From positions 2,852,001-2,916,000 of the forward strand of contig NZ_FMHW01000002.1 of NCBI RefSeq assembly GCF_900090325.1: a DNA stretch of 64,000 bases, given 5' to 3'. The position numbers and the translations under genes are program-made. The notes below the pieces were generated by a model. That model had not been told where the DNA came from. It worked only from the letters and a program-made list of their open reading frames with translations, and did not search any database. This document shows, piece by piece, positions 7,170-15,525 of the stretch. This DNA is from Micromonospora pallida (GTDB taxonomy: Bacteria; Actinomycetota; Actinomycetes; Mycobacteriales; Micromonosporaceae). Every line of letters starts with the position of its first letter. Position 1 is the first letter of the stretch.

Positions 7170-8822
7170 TCACGTCGCCCGCGCGGCGTCGGCCGGTTCG
7201 CGCCGGTAGCCGCCGAGCCGGGCCGCGAGCTGCCGGGGACAGGGGTATTCGAACAGGTCGCTGACCGGGAACGGCAGGCCCAGCAGGGCCTGCAACTGCC
7301 CGTGTGCCCGGGTGGCGGCCAGCGAGTGCGCGCCCTGGTCGAAGACGTTCCGGACCGGGTCCACCGTGGCGAGTTCGAGCACCTCCCGCCAGACCCGACA
7401 GACGATCTCCTCCAACTGGGCGGTGGACACCTCGGTCACCGGCAGGGCCTGCTGCGCCACCGTCTCGGCGAGCCGCTGGACCGCGTCGTCGTCGAGTTTG
7501 CCGTTCGGGGTCAGCGGAAGCTCGTCGAGCACGAGCACGTTGTCCGGCAGCATCGGCGCGGGCAGCCGGCGGGCCAGGTCGTCGAGCACCGCCCGGACCT
7601 CGACGGTCCCGGTGACCACCGCGACCAGCCGGGCCGGTCGCCCCACCACCCGGACGGCGGCGGAGACGACCCCGTCCACCTGGCGTAGCGCCCACTCGAT
7701 CTCGCCCTGCTCGACGCGGTAGCCGCGCAGCTTGACCTGCCGGTCGGTCCGCCCGGTCACCACGAAGTGACCGTCGGGCCGCAGGTAGGCCAGGTCGCCG
7801 CTGCGGTACACCGGACCGACGGTGCCCGGCGGACCGGGCACGAAGCGTCGGGCGGTGAGCTCCGGTTGGTTCAGGTAACCGTCGGCGACGCCGGGCCCGC
7901 CGATCGAGATCTGCCCCACCGCGCCCACCGGTACGGGCAGGCCGTGCTCGTCGAGCAGGTGGATGGTGGCGGCGCTCGACGCCCGCCCGACGGGCACCAC
8001 GTCCGACACCTCGGCGGAACCCGACCGCCCACGGGGGATGTCGTAGGCCAGGCAGTTCACCGTCGCCTCCGTGGGGCCGTAGCCGTTGACCAGCCGGCAC
8101 TCCGGGCCGACCAGGCGTTCCAGGGCCTCGACGGTCGACCAGCGGAGCACCTCGCCGCCGATCAGGACGAGGCGCAGGTCCGGCAGCGGTACCCGGGCCG
8201 CGCCCAACTCGTCGGCGAACGAGGGGGTGGTGAAGAGGACGGTCACCGCCTCCCGGCGGAGGAAGTTCGCGTAGGCGAGCGCGTTCCGCCGGTCGGCCGC
8301 GGTGGGCACGACGAGGCAACCGCCGCCCGGAAGGGCGGTGAAGACCTCCTGGAGCCCGAAGTCGAAGCCGAGGGAGAGCGTCTGCGCCATCCGTACCCAG
8401 GGCCCGAGCTGCCACGCCTGCGCCTCCCAGGCCACCAGGATCTCGGTCTGCCGCTGACGGATCGCCACGCCCTTCGGCCGCCCGGTGGACCCCGAGGTGT
8501 AGACGGTGAAGGACGGATGGTCCGTGGCCGGCGGCGGTGGCGCCGGTGGCCCTGCCGCGTCGAGGGCGACCACCGGCACGCCGGGACAGTTCCCGACCAG
8601 GTGGGCGGCGCGCGCGAGCTGGTCGGGCGAGGCGAGCACCGCAAGGGGGCGGCTGTCCTCCACCATGCCGCGCAGCCGGTCGTCGGGGAACCCGACCGGC
8701 AGGGGCAGGATACCCAGCCCGGTACGCCAGGCCGCGAACATGGCGACCGCGAAGTCGGCCGAGGACCCGATCAGGAGCCCGACCTGTCCGGGCGTCGTCG
8801 ACCCTCGTTGGCGTCCGCTCAT
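7170..8822 (-). CDS. NRPS adenylation domain (lacking its N-terminal edge) plus peptidyl carrier protein
   Basis: The 550-aa product has the bulk of an A domain followed by a PCP. It begins inside the usual A1/A2 region (VGLLIGSSADFAVAMFAAWR). It continues with A3 (VYTSGSTGRPKG, about 107-118), A5 (NGYGPTEAT), A7 (YRSGDLA), A8 (GRTDRQVKLRGYRVEQGEI) and A10 (LTPNGKL). The PCP phosphopantetheine site is DQGAHSL (Ser500), with Ala where Gly is usual. By-eye alignment to GrsA gives pocket residues D-F-Q-F-L-G-G-V-N plus Lys. The D-F-Q start resembles pipecolate-type codes, but this is weak. The ATG overlaps the TGA of the upstream gene (ATGA), and the missing A-domain N-terminus is encoded there. 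There is no terminal TE or reductase, so release must occur elsewhere or by the type II TE. Confidence 0.92.
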   Translation of the reverse strand: MSGRQRGSTTPGQVGLLIGSSADFAVAMFAAWRTGLGILPLPVGFPDDRLRGMVEDSRPLAVLASPDQLARAAHLVGNCPGVPVVALDAAGPPAPPPPATDHPSFTVYTSGSTGRPKGVAIRQRQTEILVAWEAQAWQLGPWVRMAQTLSLGFDFGLQEVFTALPGGGCLVVPTAADRRNALAYANFLRREAVTVLFTTPSFADELGAARVPLPDLRLVLIGGEVLRWSTVEALERLVGPECRLVNGYGPTEATVNCLAYDIPRGRSGSAEVSDVVPVGRASSAATIHLLDEHGLPVPVGAVGQISIGGPGVADGYLNQPELTARRFVPGPPGTVGPVYRSGDLAYLRPDGHFVVTGRTDRQVKLRGYRVEQGEIEWALRQVDGVVSAAVRVVGRPARLVAVVTGTVEVRAVLDDLARRLPAPMLPDNVLVLDELPLTPNGKLDDDAVQRLAETVAQQALPVTEVSTAQLEEIVCRVWREVLELATVDPVRNVFDQGAHSLAATRAHGQLQALLGLPFPVSDLFEYPCPRQLAARLGGYRREPADAARAT

Positions 8823-11800
8823 CGGCCCGTCCTCTCGTCCTGTGCCGCCACGGCCGCCAGTACGCCGGCGAGCCGGTCGACGCGCGCGGCGAACTGCCCG
8901 AATCCGATCGCCGTCCCGTCGTCGACCACGGCCGGCGCGTCCGGCCGTGCTGCCGCGTGCCGGCGGACCAGCTCCACCAGCGACCCCTGCGGCACCGGGC
9001 CCGGACCGTGTCCGGCGGTCTCGTAGCGCGCCCGGTCCTCGGCGGACAGAACCATCGCGTCGGCCAGCGTGACCGCGGACGGCGCGGTGGCGGCCACCAC
9101 CATCGCGGCGTAGGTGCGCAGGACCCGCTCGGCCGTGTCCCCGTCGAACAGGTGGGCCGCGTAGTCCAGGGTCAGCAGGTGACCGCCGGACTCCCGGGGC
9201 GTGACGACCAGGTCGAGGTCGTACCGGCAGGTTCCGCGCGGAACCGGCACCGGGCGCAGACGCAGCGTGCCCAGCTCGATCCAGTCGGCGTCGGCCAGTG
9301 CCCCCATCAGGTGCGGAAGTCGGGGAATCGGGCTCTCCTGCACGGTGACCAGGGTTTCAACCAGCGGGTTCCGGCCGGGGTCGCGCGCCGGGCGCAGCAC
9401 CTCCACCGCCCGGGAGAGGGGGTAGAGCCCGGCGCTCACCCCGGCGAGCAGCTGGGCCCGCACCTGCCGGACGAGGGCGTCCAGGGACAGCTCCGGATCC
9501 GTGGGAATGGCCAGCGGCACGGTGTTGGTGCACAGCCCCGCGACGGCGGCGTGCGCGCCGGTGGTCCGTCCGGTGACCGGAGTGCCGACCACCACCGGAC
9601 TCGGGCCACCGTAGCGGTGCAGGCAGACGCCCCAGAGGGCGGTCAGCAGGGCCACCGCGTCCCGGGAGCCCAGCCGGGCCGACACGTCCTCGGGCAGCGA
9701 CAGCCGCATCTGCCCGGCCCGGGCGTCCCGTTTCGGCCCCCGGGGCCGGTCGGTCCGGACGGCCAGCGGCGGGTGGCCGGACGGGATCAGGTCGCGCAGG
9801 TAGGAGTCGCGTGCCGCCGCCGCGTCCGAGGTCAGGTACGCCTCCTGCTCGGCGACGTACGCCGGGTACCGGTCGACGACCGGCGTCGGACGGTCGGCGA
9901 GGCCGTGGCGCAGCGTCTCGTACCGGGCGGCGACGTCCTCGAAGAGCAGGCCGAGGGACCACAGGTCGGTCGCGATGTGATGCGCCACGAGCTGGTAGAC
10001 GCTGCGCGCGCCGACCCGCCAGTGGTACACGCGCACCAGCGGCCCCGCCGCCAGCCGGAACGGCAACGCGGCGGCGTCGGCGAGGTGCTCGGCCAGCCGC
10101 TCCGCCCGCACCGGTACGGGCACCAGGGCCAGGACGTCGTGGAAGTCCCGCTCCGGCACCGGCTCCGCGCTGATGGCGGGACCGTTCCGGACGATCCGTC
10201 GGCCCCACTGCGGCTGGGCCAGCAGCGCCGAGCGGAGGGCCCGTTCGAAGGCGGCCACGTCGCCGGCCGGGTCCAGCTCGCAGGCGAACGAGATGGTGTA
10301 CTCGTCGCTGTCCGGGGCGAGCTGGTCGAGGAAGACCAGCGCCTGCTGGGCGGCGGCGAGCCGGTACGGGTCCGCGCCGGTCGCCGGGGGCGTCGCGGCC
10401 GTCGGCGTCCACGAGGTCAACTCGGCCAGGGTGGCACCGGCGAGCAGGTCCCGGACCGGCACCTCGATCCCCGCCCGGCTGCTGAGCGCGCCGGAGAGCC
10501 ACACGGCGCGCAGCGAGTCGAGTCCGGCCTCGACGAGTGCCTCGTCCGGTGCCGGTCGGTGGCCGAGAGCCTCCGCCACCAGGTGCGCCACGGCCTCCGG
10601 GTCGGTGGCCGGGGACGCGGCGGTCGGGTACTCCCCGGCCTCGTACCGTCGCCGGGTCTCGGCCCGTCTCAGCTTGCCGCTGGTCGTCCGGGGAATGCCG
10701 CGCCGGGGCGCGGCCACCACGTCGCGTACCGCGAGCCCGAAGGCGTTGGCGACGCTCCGGGCGAGCCGGGCCGAGTCGGCCTCGGTCAGCCCGGCGCCGG
10801 GTCGGACCTCGCCCACGACGACGACGCCCTCGCCGTCCGGCGACGCGAACGCCACGACGTGTCCCGGCCGGAAGGCGGGCACCAGGCCGCCGGCGAGCCG
10901 TTCGATGTCGTGCGGATGGTGGTTGCGGCCCCGGACGATGATGACGTCCTTGCTCCGGCCGGCGACGTGCAGTTCTCCGTCGGCGAGGAAGCCGAGATCG
11001 CCGGTACGCAGCCAGGTTCCGTCCCGCCCGAGGACCGGACCGGCGAAGGTGTCGTCGTCCGGACGACCCCAGTAACCGGCGGCCACGCTGGGCCCGCTGA
11101 CCCGGATCTCGCCGACCTGCCCCTCGGCCAGGGGACGGTCGGCGGCGTCCGTAACGACCACCTCGCAGCCCCTCGGCCACCCGCACGCCACCGCGCTGCC
11201 GCCGTCGGCCGCCTCGCGGCTGCGCACGCCGTCGCCCCGGTCGGCGGACGCCACCAGCAGGGTGGCCTCGGCCAGCCCGTAGCAGGGCATGATCGCGCCC
11301 GGGTCGAAGCCGTGTGGCGCGAGCAGTTCGGCGAACCGGCGCATGCTCTCCGCGACGACCGGCTCGGCACCGCTGTAGGCGACGCGCCACCGGCGCAGGT
11401 CGACCTCCGGTACGCCCTCCCGCTCCAGCGCGGCGACGACCAGCTCGTACGCGAAGTTCGGGGCGCCGCTGGTGGTGACGCCCAACCGGTGGATCGACGT
11501 CAGCCAGGACAGCGGACGGCGGATGAACGCCGTCGGCGGGCACAGGATCGTGCCGCTGCCCAGGGTCAACGGGTGCAGGATGTTCCCGATGAGGCCCATG
11601 TCGTGGTAGGCGGGCAGCCAACTGAGGATGACCTCGTCCCGGTCGTGCTGGAAGGTCTCGGCGATCGCGGCGACGTTCGCGGCCAGGTTCCCGTGGGTGA
11701 CGACGACGCCCTTGGGACTGCTCGTGGAGCCCGACGTGTACTGGAGGAACGCGACGGCCGTCGGATCGGGCGCGCGGTCCGGCAGGTGGACGAGTCCCGG

Positions 11801-12217
11801 CGTGGTCCGCCACTCGCTGGGGACGCGGAGCAGGCGGGCAGTGCCCTCGGCCACCTCGGCGTCGGTGACCCAGGCGAGGGCCGGCTCGCAGTCCTCGCGG
11901 ACCCGCGCGATCAGCGACCGCCCCTCGGGTGAGTCGAGCGCCGGATACACCGGGACCGGCACCCGTCCGGCGTAGAGACAGCCCACGAAGGCGGCCACGA
12001 ACCGCGGGCCCGGTGGCTGGATCAGCAGGACCCGGTCGCCGCCCCGGGTGTGCGCGCGTACCGCGGCGGCCACCTCCCCGGCCTGCGTGTCCAACTGCGC
12101 GAAGGTCGTCGTCACACCGGCGGCGTCGAGGTGTGGCAGCCAGGTCAGCGCGGCCCGGTCACCGTCCTCAATGGCCCACTGCCGGATACTGCCCACCACG
12201 CCATTGGCCTGCTGCAC
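8819..12217 (-). CDS. FAAL-ACP-condensation NRPS with a truncated A-domain N-terminus
   Basis: The 1132-aa protein starts a lipopeptide. Fatty acyl-AMP ligase, about 1-530: QYTSGSTSSPKG (160-170), AYHDMGLIGN, and CYGLAEATL (312-320), the FAAL/acyl-CoA-synthetase signature. Acyl carrier protein, about 540-605: GLDSLRAV with phosphopantetheine Ser568. Condensation domain, about 615-1045: HHIATDLWS (His746, His747, Asp751); the usual Gly after Asp is Leu. The last ~60 residues (VELVRRHAAARPDAPAVVDD through RLAGVLAAVAAQ) are the start of an A domain that breaks off at TGA and resumes in the next gene. The likely reaction is activation of a fatty acid, loading on the ACP, and condensation with the amino acid held by the downstream PCP. 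The GTG start has a GGGGGGTG ribosome site. Confidence 0.93.
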   Translation of the reverse strand: MQQANGVVGSIRQWAIEDGDRAALTWLPHLDAAGVTTTFAQLDTQAGEVAAAVRAHTRGGDRVLLIQPPGPRFVAAFVGCLYAGRVPVPVYPALDSPEGRSLIARVREDCEPALAWVTDAEVAEGTARLLRVPSEWRTTPGLVHLPDRAPDPTAVAFLQYTSGSTSSPKGVVVTHGNLAANVAAIAETFQHDRDEVILSWLPAYHDMGLIGNILHPLTLGSGTILCPPTAFIRRPLSWLTSIHRLGVTTSGAPNFAYELVVAALEREGVPEVDLRRWRVAYSGAEPVVAESMRRFAELLAPHGFDPGAIMPCYGLAEATLLVASADRGDGVRSREAADGGSAVACGWPRGCEVVVTDAADRPLAEGQVGEIRVSGPSVAAGYWGRPDDDTFAGPVLGRDGTWLRTGDLGFLADGELHVAGRSKDVIIVRGRNHHPHDIERLAGGLVPAFRPGHVVAFASPDGEGVVVVGEVRPGAGLTEADSARLARSVANAFGLAVRDVVAAPRRGIPRTTSGKLRRAETRRRYEAGEYPTAASPATDPEAVAHLVAEALGHRPAPDEALVEAGLDSLRAVWLSGALSSRAGIEVPVRDLLAGATLAELTSWTPTAATPPATGADPYRLAAAQQALVFLDQLAPDSDEYTISFACELDPAGDVAAFERALRSALLAQPQWGRRIVRNGPAISAEPVPERDFHDVLALVPVPVRAERLAEHLADAAALPFRLAAGPLVRVYHWRVGARSVYQLVAHHIATDLWSLGLLFEDVAARYETLRHGLADRPTPVVDRYPAYVAEQEAYLTSDAAAARDSYLRDLIPSGHPPLAVRTDRPRGPKRDARAGQMRLSLPEDVSARLGSRDAVALLTALWGVCLHRYGGPSPVVVGTPVTGRTTGAHAAVAGLCTNTVPLAIPTDPELSLDALVRQVRAQLLAGVSAGLYPLSRAVEVLRPARDPGRNPLVETLVTVQESPIPRLPHLMGALADADWIELGTLRLRPVPVPRGTCRYDLDLVVTPRESGGHLLTLDYAAHLFDGDTAERVLRTYAAMVVAATAPSAVTLADAMVLSAEDRARYETAGHGPGPVPQGSLVELVRRHAAARPDAPAVVDDGTAIGFGQFAARVDRLAGVLAAVAAQDERTGR

Positions 12218-12328
12218 CAGTTACACCCCCCGCTGAAGGTGGCTCGGACGGCGGCGGCGCCGCGACAGCCGCCAACGCTAGGCAGGGTGGGTTGTGGGCC
12301 GGTTATGCGGCGCTTCGCCGGACCCGTC

Positions 12329-12358
12329 TTGACGCCGAAATCACGGAGGGCGTACGGT
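12329..12358 (+). promoter_or_regulatory. Candidate promoter of the MFS gene
   Basis: TTGACG (12329-12334) and TACGGT (12353-12358) are spaced 18 bp apart, 45 bp before the MFS ATG. This fits the actinomycete housekeeping consensus. It lies in the 186-bp divergent region shared with the FAAL gene. Confidence 0.5.
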
Positions 12359-12403
12359 CTGGTGCCGCTCAGTGTCCACTGTGTGGAGAGGGGTTGCTCG
12401 TTG

Positions 12404-13681
12404 ATGGCGACCGTCACGCGATCGCGACTCCTGCGGGACGTTCCGCCGGCGGCACGGAAGCTGCTGGCCGGACAGGCGCTGTCCGCGTTGGGCGACGGCG
12501 TCTTCATGCCCCTGCTGCTGATCTACCTCTACCGGGTGGAGGGGCTGAGCCTGCCCAAGGCGTCGCTGGTCGTCGCGATCGCGCCGATGACGACCTTCCT
12601 GCTGACGCTGCCGGCCGGTGCGCTGATCGACCGGATCGGCGCGCGCCGGGCGCTCAGGTTCGCCGCGGTGGGGCAGGCCCTGGGCGTCGCCCTGCTCGCC
12701 GGGGTGTCCACGCTGCCGCTGTACGTCCTGGCCATCGTGATCAAGAGCGCGGCCGAGGCCGCCTTCTGGCCGGCGAGTTCCTCGCTGCTGGCGCGCCTGG
12801 CCGTCCAGAACCGGGAACGCGCCTTCGCGTTGCGGTTCCTGGCGGTCAACGCCGGCATCGGCATCGGCGGCCTGGTCGCCGCCCTCGCCGCCGACATCTC
12901 CCGCCCGCTGACCTTCCAACTCCTCATCTTCGCCGACGCGCTGAGCTTCCTGCTGCTCTGGTGGTTCGTCCCCACCGAGTCGACCGGCGGGACCACGGCG
13001 GAGACGGAGACGACGGACGAGAAGACCACCGGCACCTACCGGATGCTGCTGGCCGACCGACGCTTCGTCCTGCTGATGGCGGCGATGGCGGTGCTCATGG
13101 CGGTCGGGTACGGACAGCTCGACGCCGGCATCCCGGCGTTCACGATCGACGCGGCCGGGCTCGACGAGAGCTCGGTGGGCCTGCTCTTCACGGCCAACAC
13201 CGTGGTGGTGGTCATCGTCCAGCTCGCGGTCCTGCGGCGGCTCGGGAACTCCGACGCGCCGAAGGCGCTCGCCGCCGTGGCCGTCGCCTGGGCGGTCAGC
13301 TGGGTGGTGCTGGGGATCGCGCTGGTGGACGGGATCACCGGCACGATGTGGGCGCTGGTCGTGGTGATCGGCTCGCAGGTCGTCTTCGCCGCCGCCGAGA
13401 CGATCCTCCAGCCGGTGCACAGCGCGTTGATCAACGACATGGCGCCGGACGAGCTGCGCGGACGGTACAACGCGGCTTCCGCGCTCGCCTGGAACGCGGG
13501 TTTCTTCGCCGGCCCGGTCCTCTCCGGCGTGCTCCTGGGCGCTGCCACACCCGTCTGGTACCTCGTCCTGATGGTGGGCGGCTGCCTCGCGTCGGGCGCG
13601 TTCATCTTCACCCTCCGGGGCGGCCTGACGGCCGCGCGCGCCCGGGCCGGGTCGTCCGAGGAGTCGCACCAGCTCCGTTGA
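12404..13681 (+). CDS. Major facilitator superfamily transporter (probable product exporter)
   Basis: This 425-aa polytopic protein has about 11-12 hydrophobic segments. The MFS motif A-like loop between TM2 and TM3 is seen as AGALIDRIGARRAL. The domain duplication linker is charged (ETETTDEKTTGTY, near residue 205). The overall pattern fits the MFS_3/enterobactin-exporter-like drug:H+ antiporters. The second half has a similar loop (PDELRGRYNAAS). The ATG was chosen over longer in-frame options because the family starts shortly before the first TM and GAGAGGGG lies about 10 nt upstream. Divergence from the NRPS operon suggests it exports the peptide or confers self-resistance. The transported compound is not shown by sequence. 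Confidence 0.9.
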   Translation: MATVTRSRLLRDVPPAARKLLAGQALSALGDGVFMPLLLIYLYRVEGLSLPKASLVVAIAPMTTFLLTLPAGALIDRIGARRALRFAAVGQALGVALLAGVSTLPLYVLAIVIKSAAEAAFWPASSSLLARLAVQNRERAFALRFLAVNAGIGIGGLVAALAADISRPLTFQLLIFADALSFLLLWWFVPTESTGGTTAETETTDEKTTGTYRMLLADRRFVLLMAAMAVLMAVGYGQLDAGIPAFTIDAAGLDESSVGLLFTANTVVVVIVQLAVLRRLGNSDAPKALAAVAVAWAVSWVVLGIALVDGITGTMWALVVVIGSQVVFAAAETILQPVHSALINDMAPDELRGRYNAASALAWNAGFFAGPVLSGVLLGAATPVWYLVLMVGGCLASGAFIFTLRGGLTAARARAGSSEESHQLR

Positions 13682-13754
13682 CACACCCGGATGTATTTTT
13701 CCCGGCGCTCCTGACTCCGTACCGGTAGTCAACCTTCCGAACAGGAGGAGCGCC

Positions 13755-14981
13755 ATGAGGAGTATCCGGCTGTTGGCGGGTGCCGTCGTCGCGGTGGTGT
13801 CCGCGTCGATGGTGGTCGCGCCGGCGCACGCGGCGGATCCGGTCGCCGCCGACACGGGACGGGACGAGACCCAGGCGGCGATCGTCGCCTACAAGGCCGT
13901 GTACCCGACGATCTCGGACGATGCCGCCAAGGTCGCGGCCACCCAGCAGGAGACCCGCAAGCAACTGCACGAGCAGTTGGCCAAGGAGCCCCAGACGTAC
14001 GGCGGGGGTCACTTCGACCCGCTGTCCGGGATCACCCACGTGGCCCTGACCAGCAAGGAGAGCGCCGACCGGGCCGCCGAGGCGGGCCGGGCACTCGGGC
14101 TCACCGTCGACGCCCGGGTGGTCGAGCGCAGCTACGACGAGTTGGAACGGCTCGCCGACACGGTGCGCGCCGGCACCGACGAACTCGCTGTCCTGGCCAA
14201 GGGCCGGGTGGGCGTCGAGGTGAGCAGCAACACGGTCACCGTCGCCCTGACCGCGCAGGAGGAGGCCAGCCTCCCCAAGGGCACGGTGCCGAGCTGGGTC
14301 ACCATCGTGCCGGCGAGCACCGACGAGATCGAAGAGGACGTCTGCACGTCGCGGGCCAACTGCAACGACAGCCTGCGCGCCGGACTGGTGATCCACCGCT
14401 CCGGCGGTGGCTGCTCGGTGGGCTTCACCGCCCGCAGCAGCGGCGTGCGCTGGGCGCTCACCGCCGGCCACTGCGGCGGTGGCTCGGTGACCAACTGGTC
14501 CACCGCCGGCACGCCGATCGGCCCGATGCACCCGGTCAACGCGATCAACTCCGGCCCGGTCGACGCCGGGGCCATCCAGGTCACCAACGCCGGGTACGCG
14601 GCGGACACCCTGGGCCGGATCGCCATCTCCGGCTCGTCCTGGGTGCCGGTCAAGGGCCGGGCGCACACCATGTCGTTCATCTGGGTCGGCGACGTGGTCT
14701 GCGTCTCCGCCCGTTACGCGGCGCCCGCCACGTCCGGCAACCCGTGCGGTGTGGTCACCAAGACCAGCGACGCGGCCGTGCGCGGCCTGACCAGGTACGA
14801 GGGCTACGACCCGTGCTCCGGCGACAGCGGGGGCGGGGTCTACTGGCTCCCGTCGTCCGGCAAGCGGTACGCGTTCGGCCTGCACAGCCGCAGCACGTCG
14901 GGATGCAACGCGACGCCGCGGAAGGCGTGGTTCAGCGCGCTGCCGAGGTTCTGGCCCGGCCTCTCCTACGACCTGGCCTGA
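13755..14981 (+). CDS. Secreted S1-family (alpha-lytic/streptogrisin-like) serine protease
   Basis: The 408-aa preproprotein has a Sec signal peptide (MRSIRLLAGAVVAVVSASMV, cleaved near AHA-AD, residue 26). A pro-region extends to about residue 195, followed by a chymotrypsin-like domain. Triad: His239 in LTAGHC, Asp270 in GPVDAGA, and Ser358 in CSGDSGGG. Cysteines around the His and Ser (VCTSRANC, GGC, AGHC, NPCG, DPCSG) suggest several disulfides. The ATG follows a strong GGAGGAG. Pro-regions in this family act as folding chaperones and are removed on secretion. It is likely a nutrient-scavenging or developmental protease and probably not part of the NRPS pathway. Confidence 0.93.
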   Translation: MRSIRLLAGAVVAVVSASMVVAPAHAADPVAADTGRDETQAAIVAYKAVYPTISDDAAKVAATQQETRKQLHEQLAKEPQTYGGGHFDPLSGITHVALTSKESADRAAEAGRALGLTVDARVVERSYDELERLADTVRAGTDELAVLAKGRVGVEVSSNTVTVALTAQEEASLPKGTVPSWVTIVPASTDEIEEDVCTSRANCNDSLRAGLVIHRSGGGCSVGFTARSSGVRWALTAGHCGGGSVTNWSTAGTPIGPMHPVNAINSGPVDAGAIQVTNAGYAADTLGRIAISGSSWVPVKGRAHTMSFIWVGDVVCVSARYAAPATSGNPCGVVTKTSDAAVRGLTRYEGYDPCSGDSGGGVYWLPSSGKRYAFGLHSRSTSGCNATPRKAWFSALPRFWPGLSYDLA

Positions 14982-14999
14982 CGCGGAACGCGACGCGGT

Positions 15000-15038
15000 C
15001 CGGGGCAGGGGTCAGGGCCGACCTGACCCCTGCCCCGG
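15000..15038 (+). terminator. Strong hairpin terminator of the protease gene
   Basis: A perfect 17-bp stem (arms 15000-15016 and 15022-15038; CGGGGCAGGGG... pairing with ...CCCCTGCCCCG) with a 5-nt GCCGA loop begins 18 bp after the protease stop. No T-run follows. Confidence 0.75.
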
Positions 15039-15105
15039 GCGGTCGGACAGGCCTGATCCGTCGGGATGATGCGGCGATGGCGGACCTGATTGCGCCGCCA
15101 CAATA

Positions 15106-15135
15106 CCTAGAACTACTATGCATTGCACTTCTAGG
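15106..15135. promoter_or_regulatory. Dyad operator upstream of the PadR gene
   Basis: This is a 30-bp interrupted palindrome centred at 15120.5. The outer arms CCTAGAA (15106-15112) and TTCTAGG (15129-15135) are perfect, and ATGCAT (15118-15123) sits exactly at the centre. It is AT-rich compared with its surroundings. The right arm overlaps a TAGGGT that could be a -10 element 13 bp before the padR ATG. PadR repressors commonly autoregulate through such ATGCAT-type dyads. Confidence 0.65.
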
Positions 15136-15150
15136 GTTTGGGGCGGTCGC

Positions 15151-15525
15151 ATGCACATCACCAAAGACCTCGTCGCGGCCTCCGCGACACCGCTCGTGCT
15201 GGGCATCCTCGCCGAGGGCGAGAGCTACGGCTACGCGATCCTCAAGCAGGTCAACGACCTGTCCGGCGGGAAACTGGAGTGGACCGACGGCCTGCTCTAC
15301 CCGCTGCTGCACCGCCTGGAGCGGCTCGGCCACGTCGAGTCGACCTGGCAGGTTCCGCCCGGCGGACGACGCCGCAAGTACTACCGCATCACCGACCAGG
15401 GCCGGGCCGAACTCGCCGAGCAGCGCCGCCAGTGGGCCGCCGTCGTCGACGCGCTACGGGGCGTCTGGAGCGCGACGCCGGGCATCACGCCGATCATGGC
15501 ACCGGCCTGGGAGGCGGGACGATGA
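15151..15525 (+). CDS. PadR-family transcriptional regulator
   Basis: This 124-aa winged-helix repressor shows the PadR signature: LVLGILAEGESYGYAILKQV (helices 1-2), then EWTDGLLYPLLHRLERLG (recognition helix) and GRRRKYYRITDQGR (wing). A C-terminal dimerisation helix follows (EQRRQWAAVVDALRG). The start is the ATG just after the dyad operator; the upstream in-frame codon lies inside the operator. It overlaps the downstream membrane-protein gene by ATGA, a very common pairing in which PadR controls a membrane/transport partner, including itself. The inducer is unknown. Confidence 0.93.
   Translation: MHITKDLVAASATPLVLGILAEGESYGYAILKQVNDLSGGKLEWTDGLLYPLLHRLERLGHVESTWQVPPGGRRRKYYRITDQGRAELAEQRRQWAAVVDALRGVWSATPGITPIMAPAWEAGR

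Noticed and set aside
8537..11932. Long + strand open frame opposite the FAAL-ACP-C gene
   Set aside because: No motifs; all core motifs of the NRPS lie on the minus strand.
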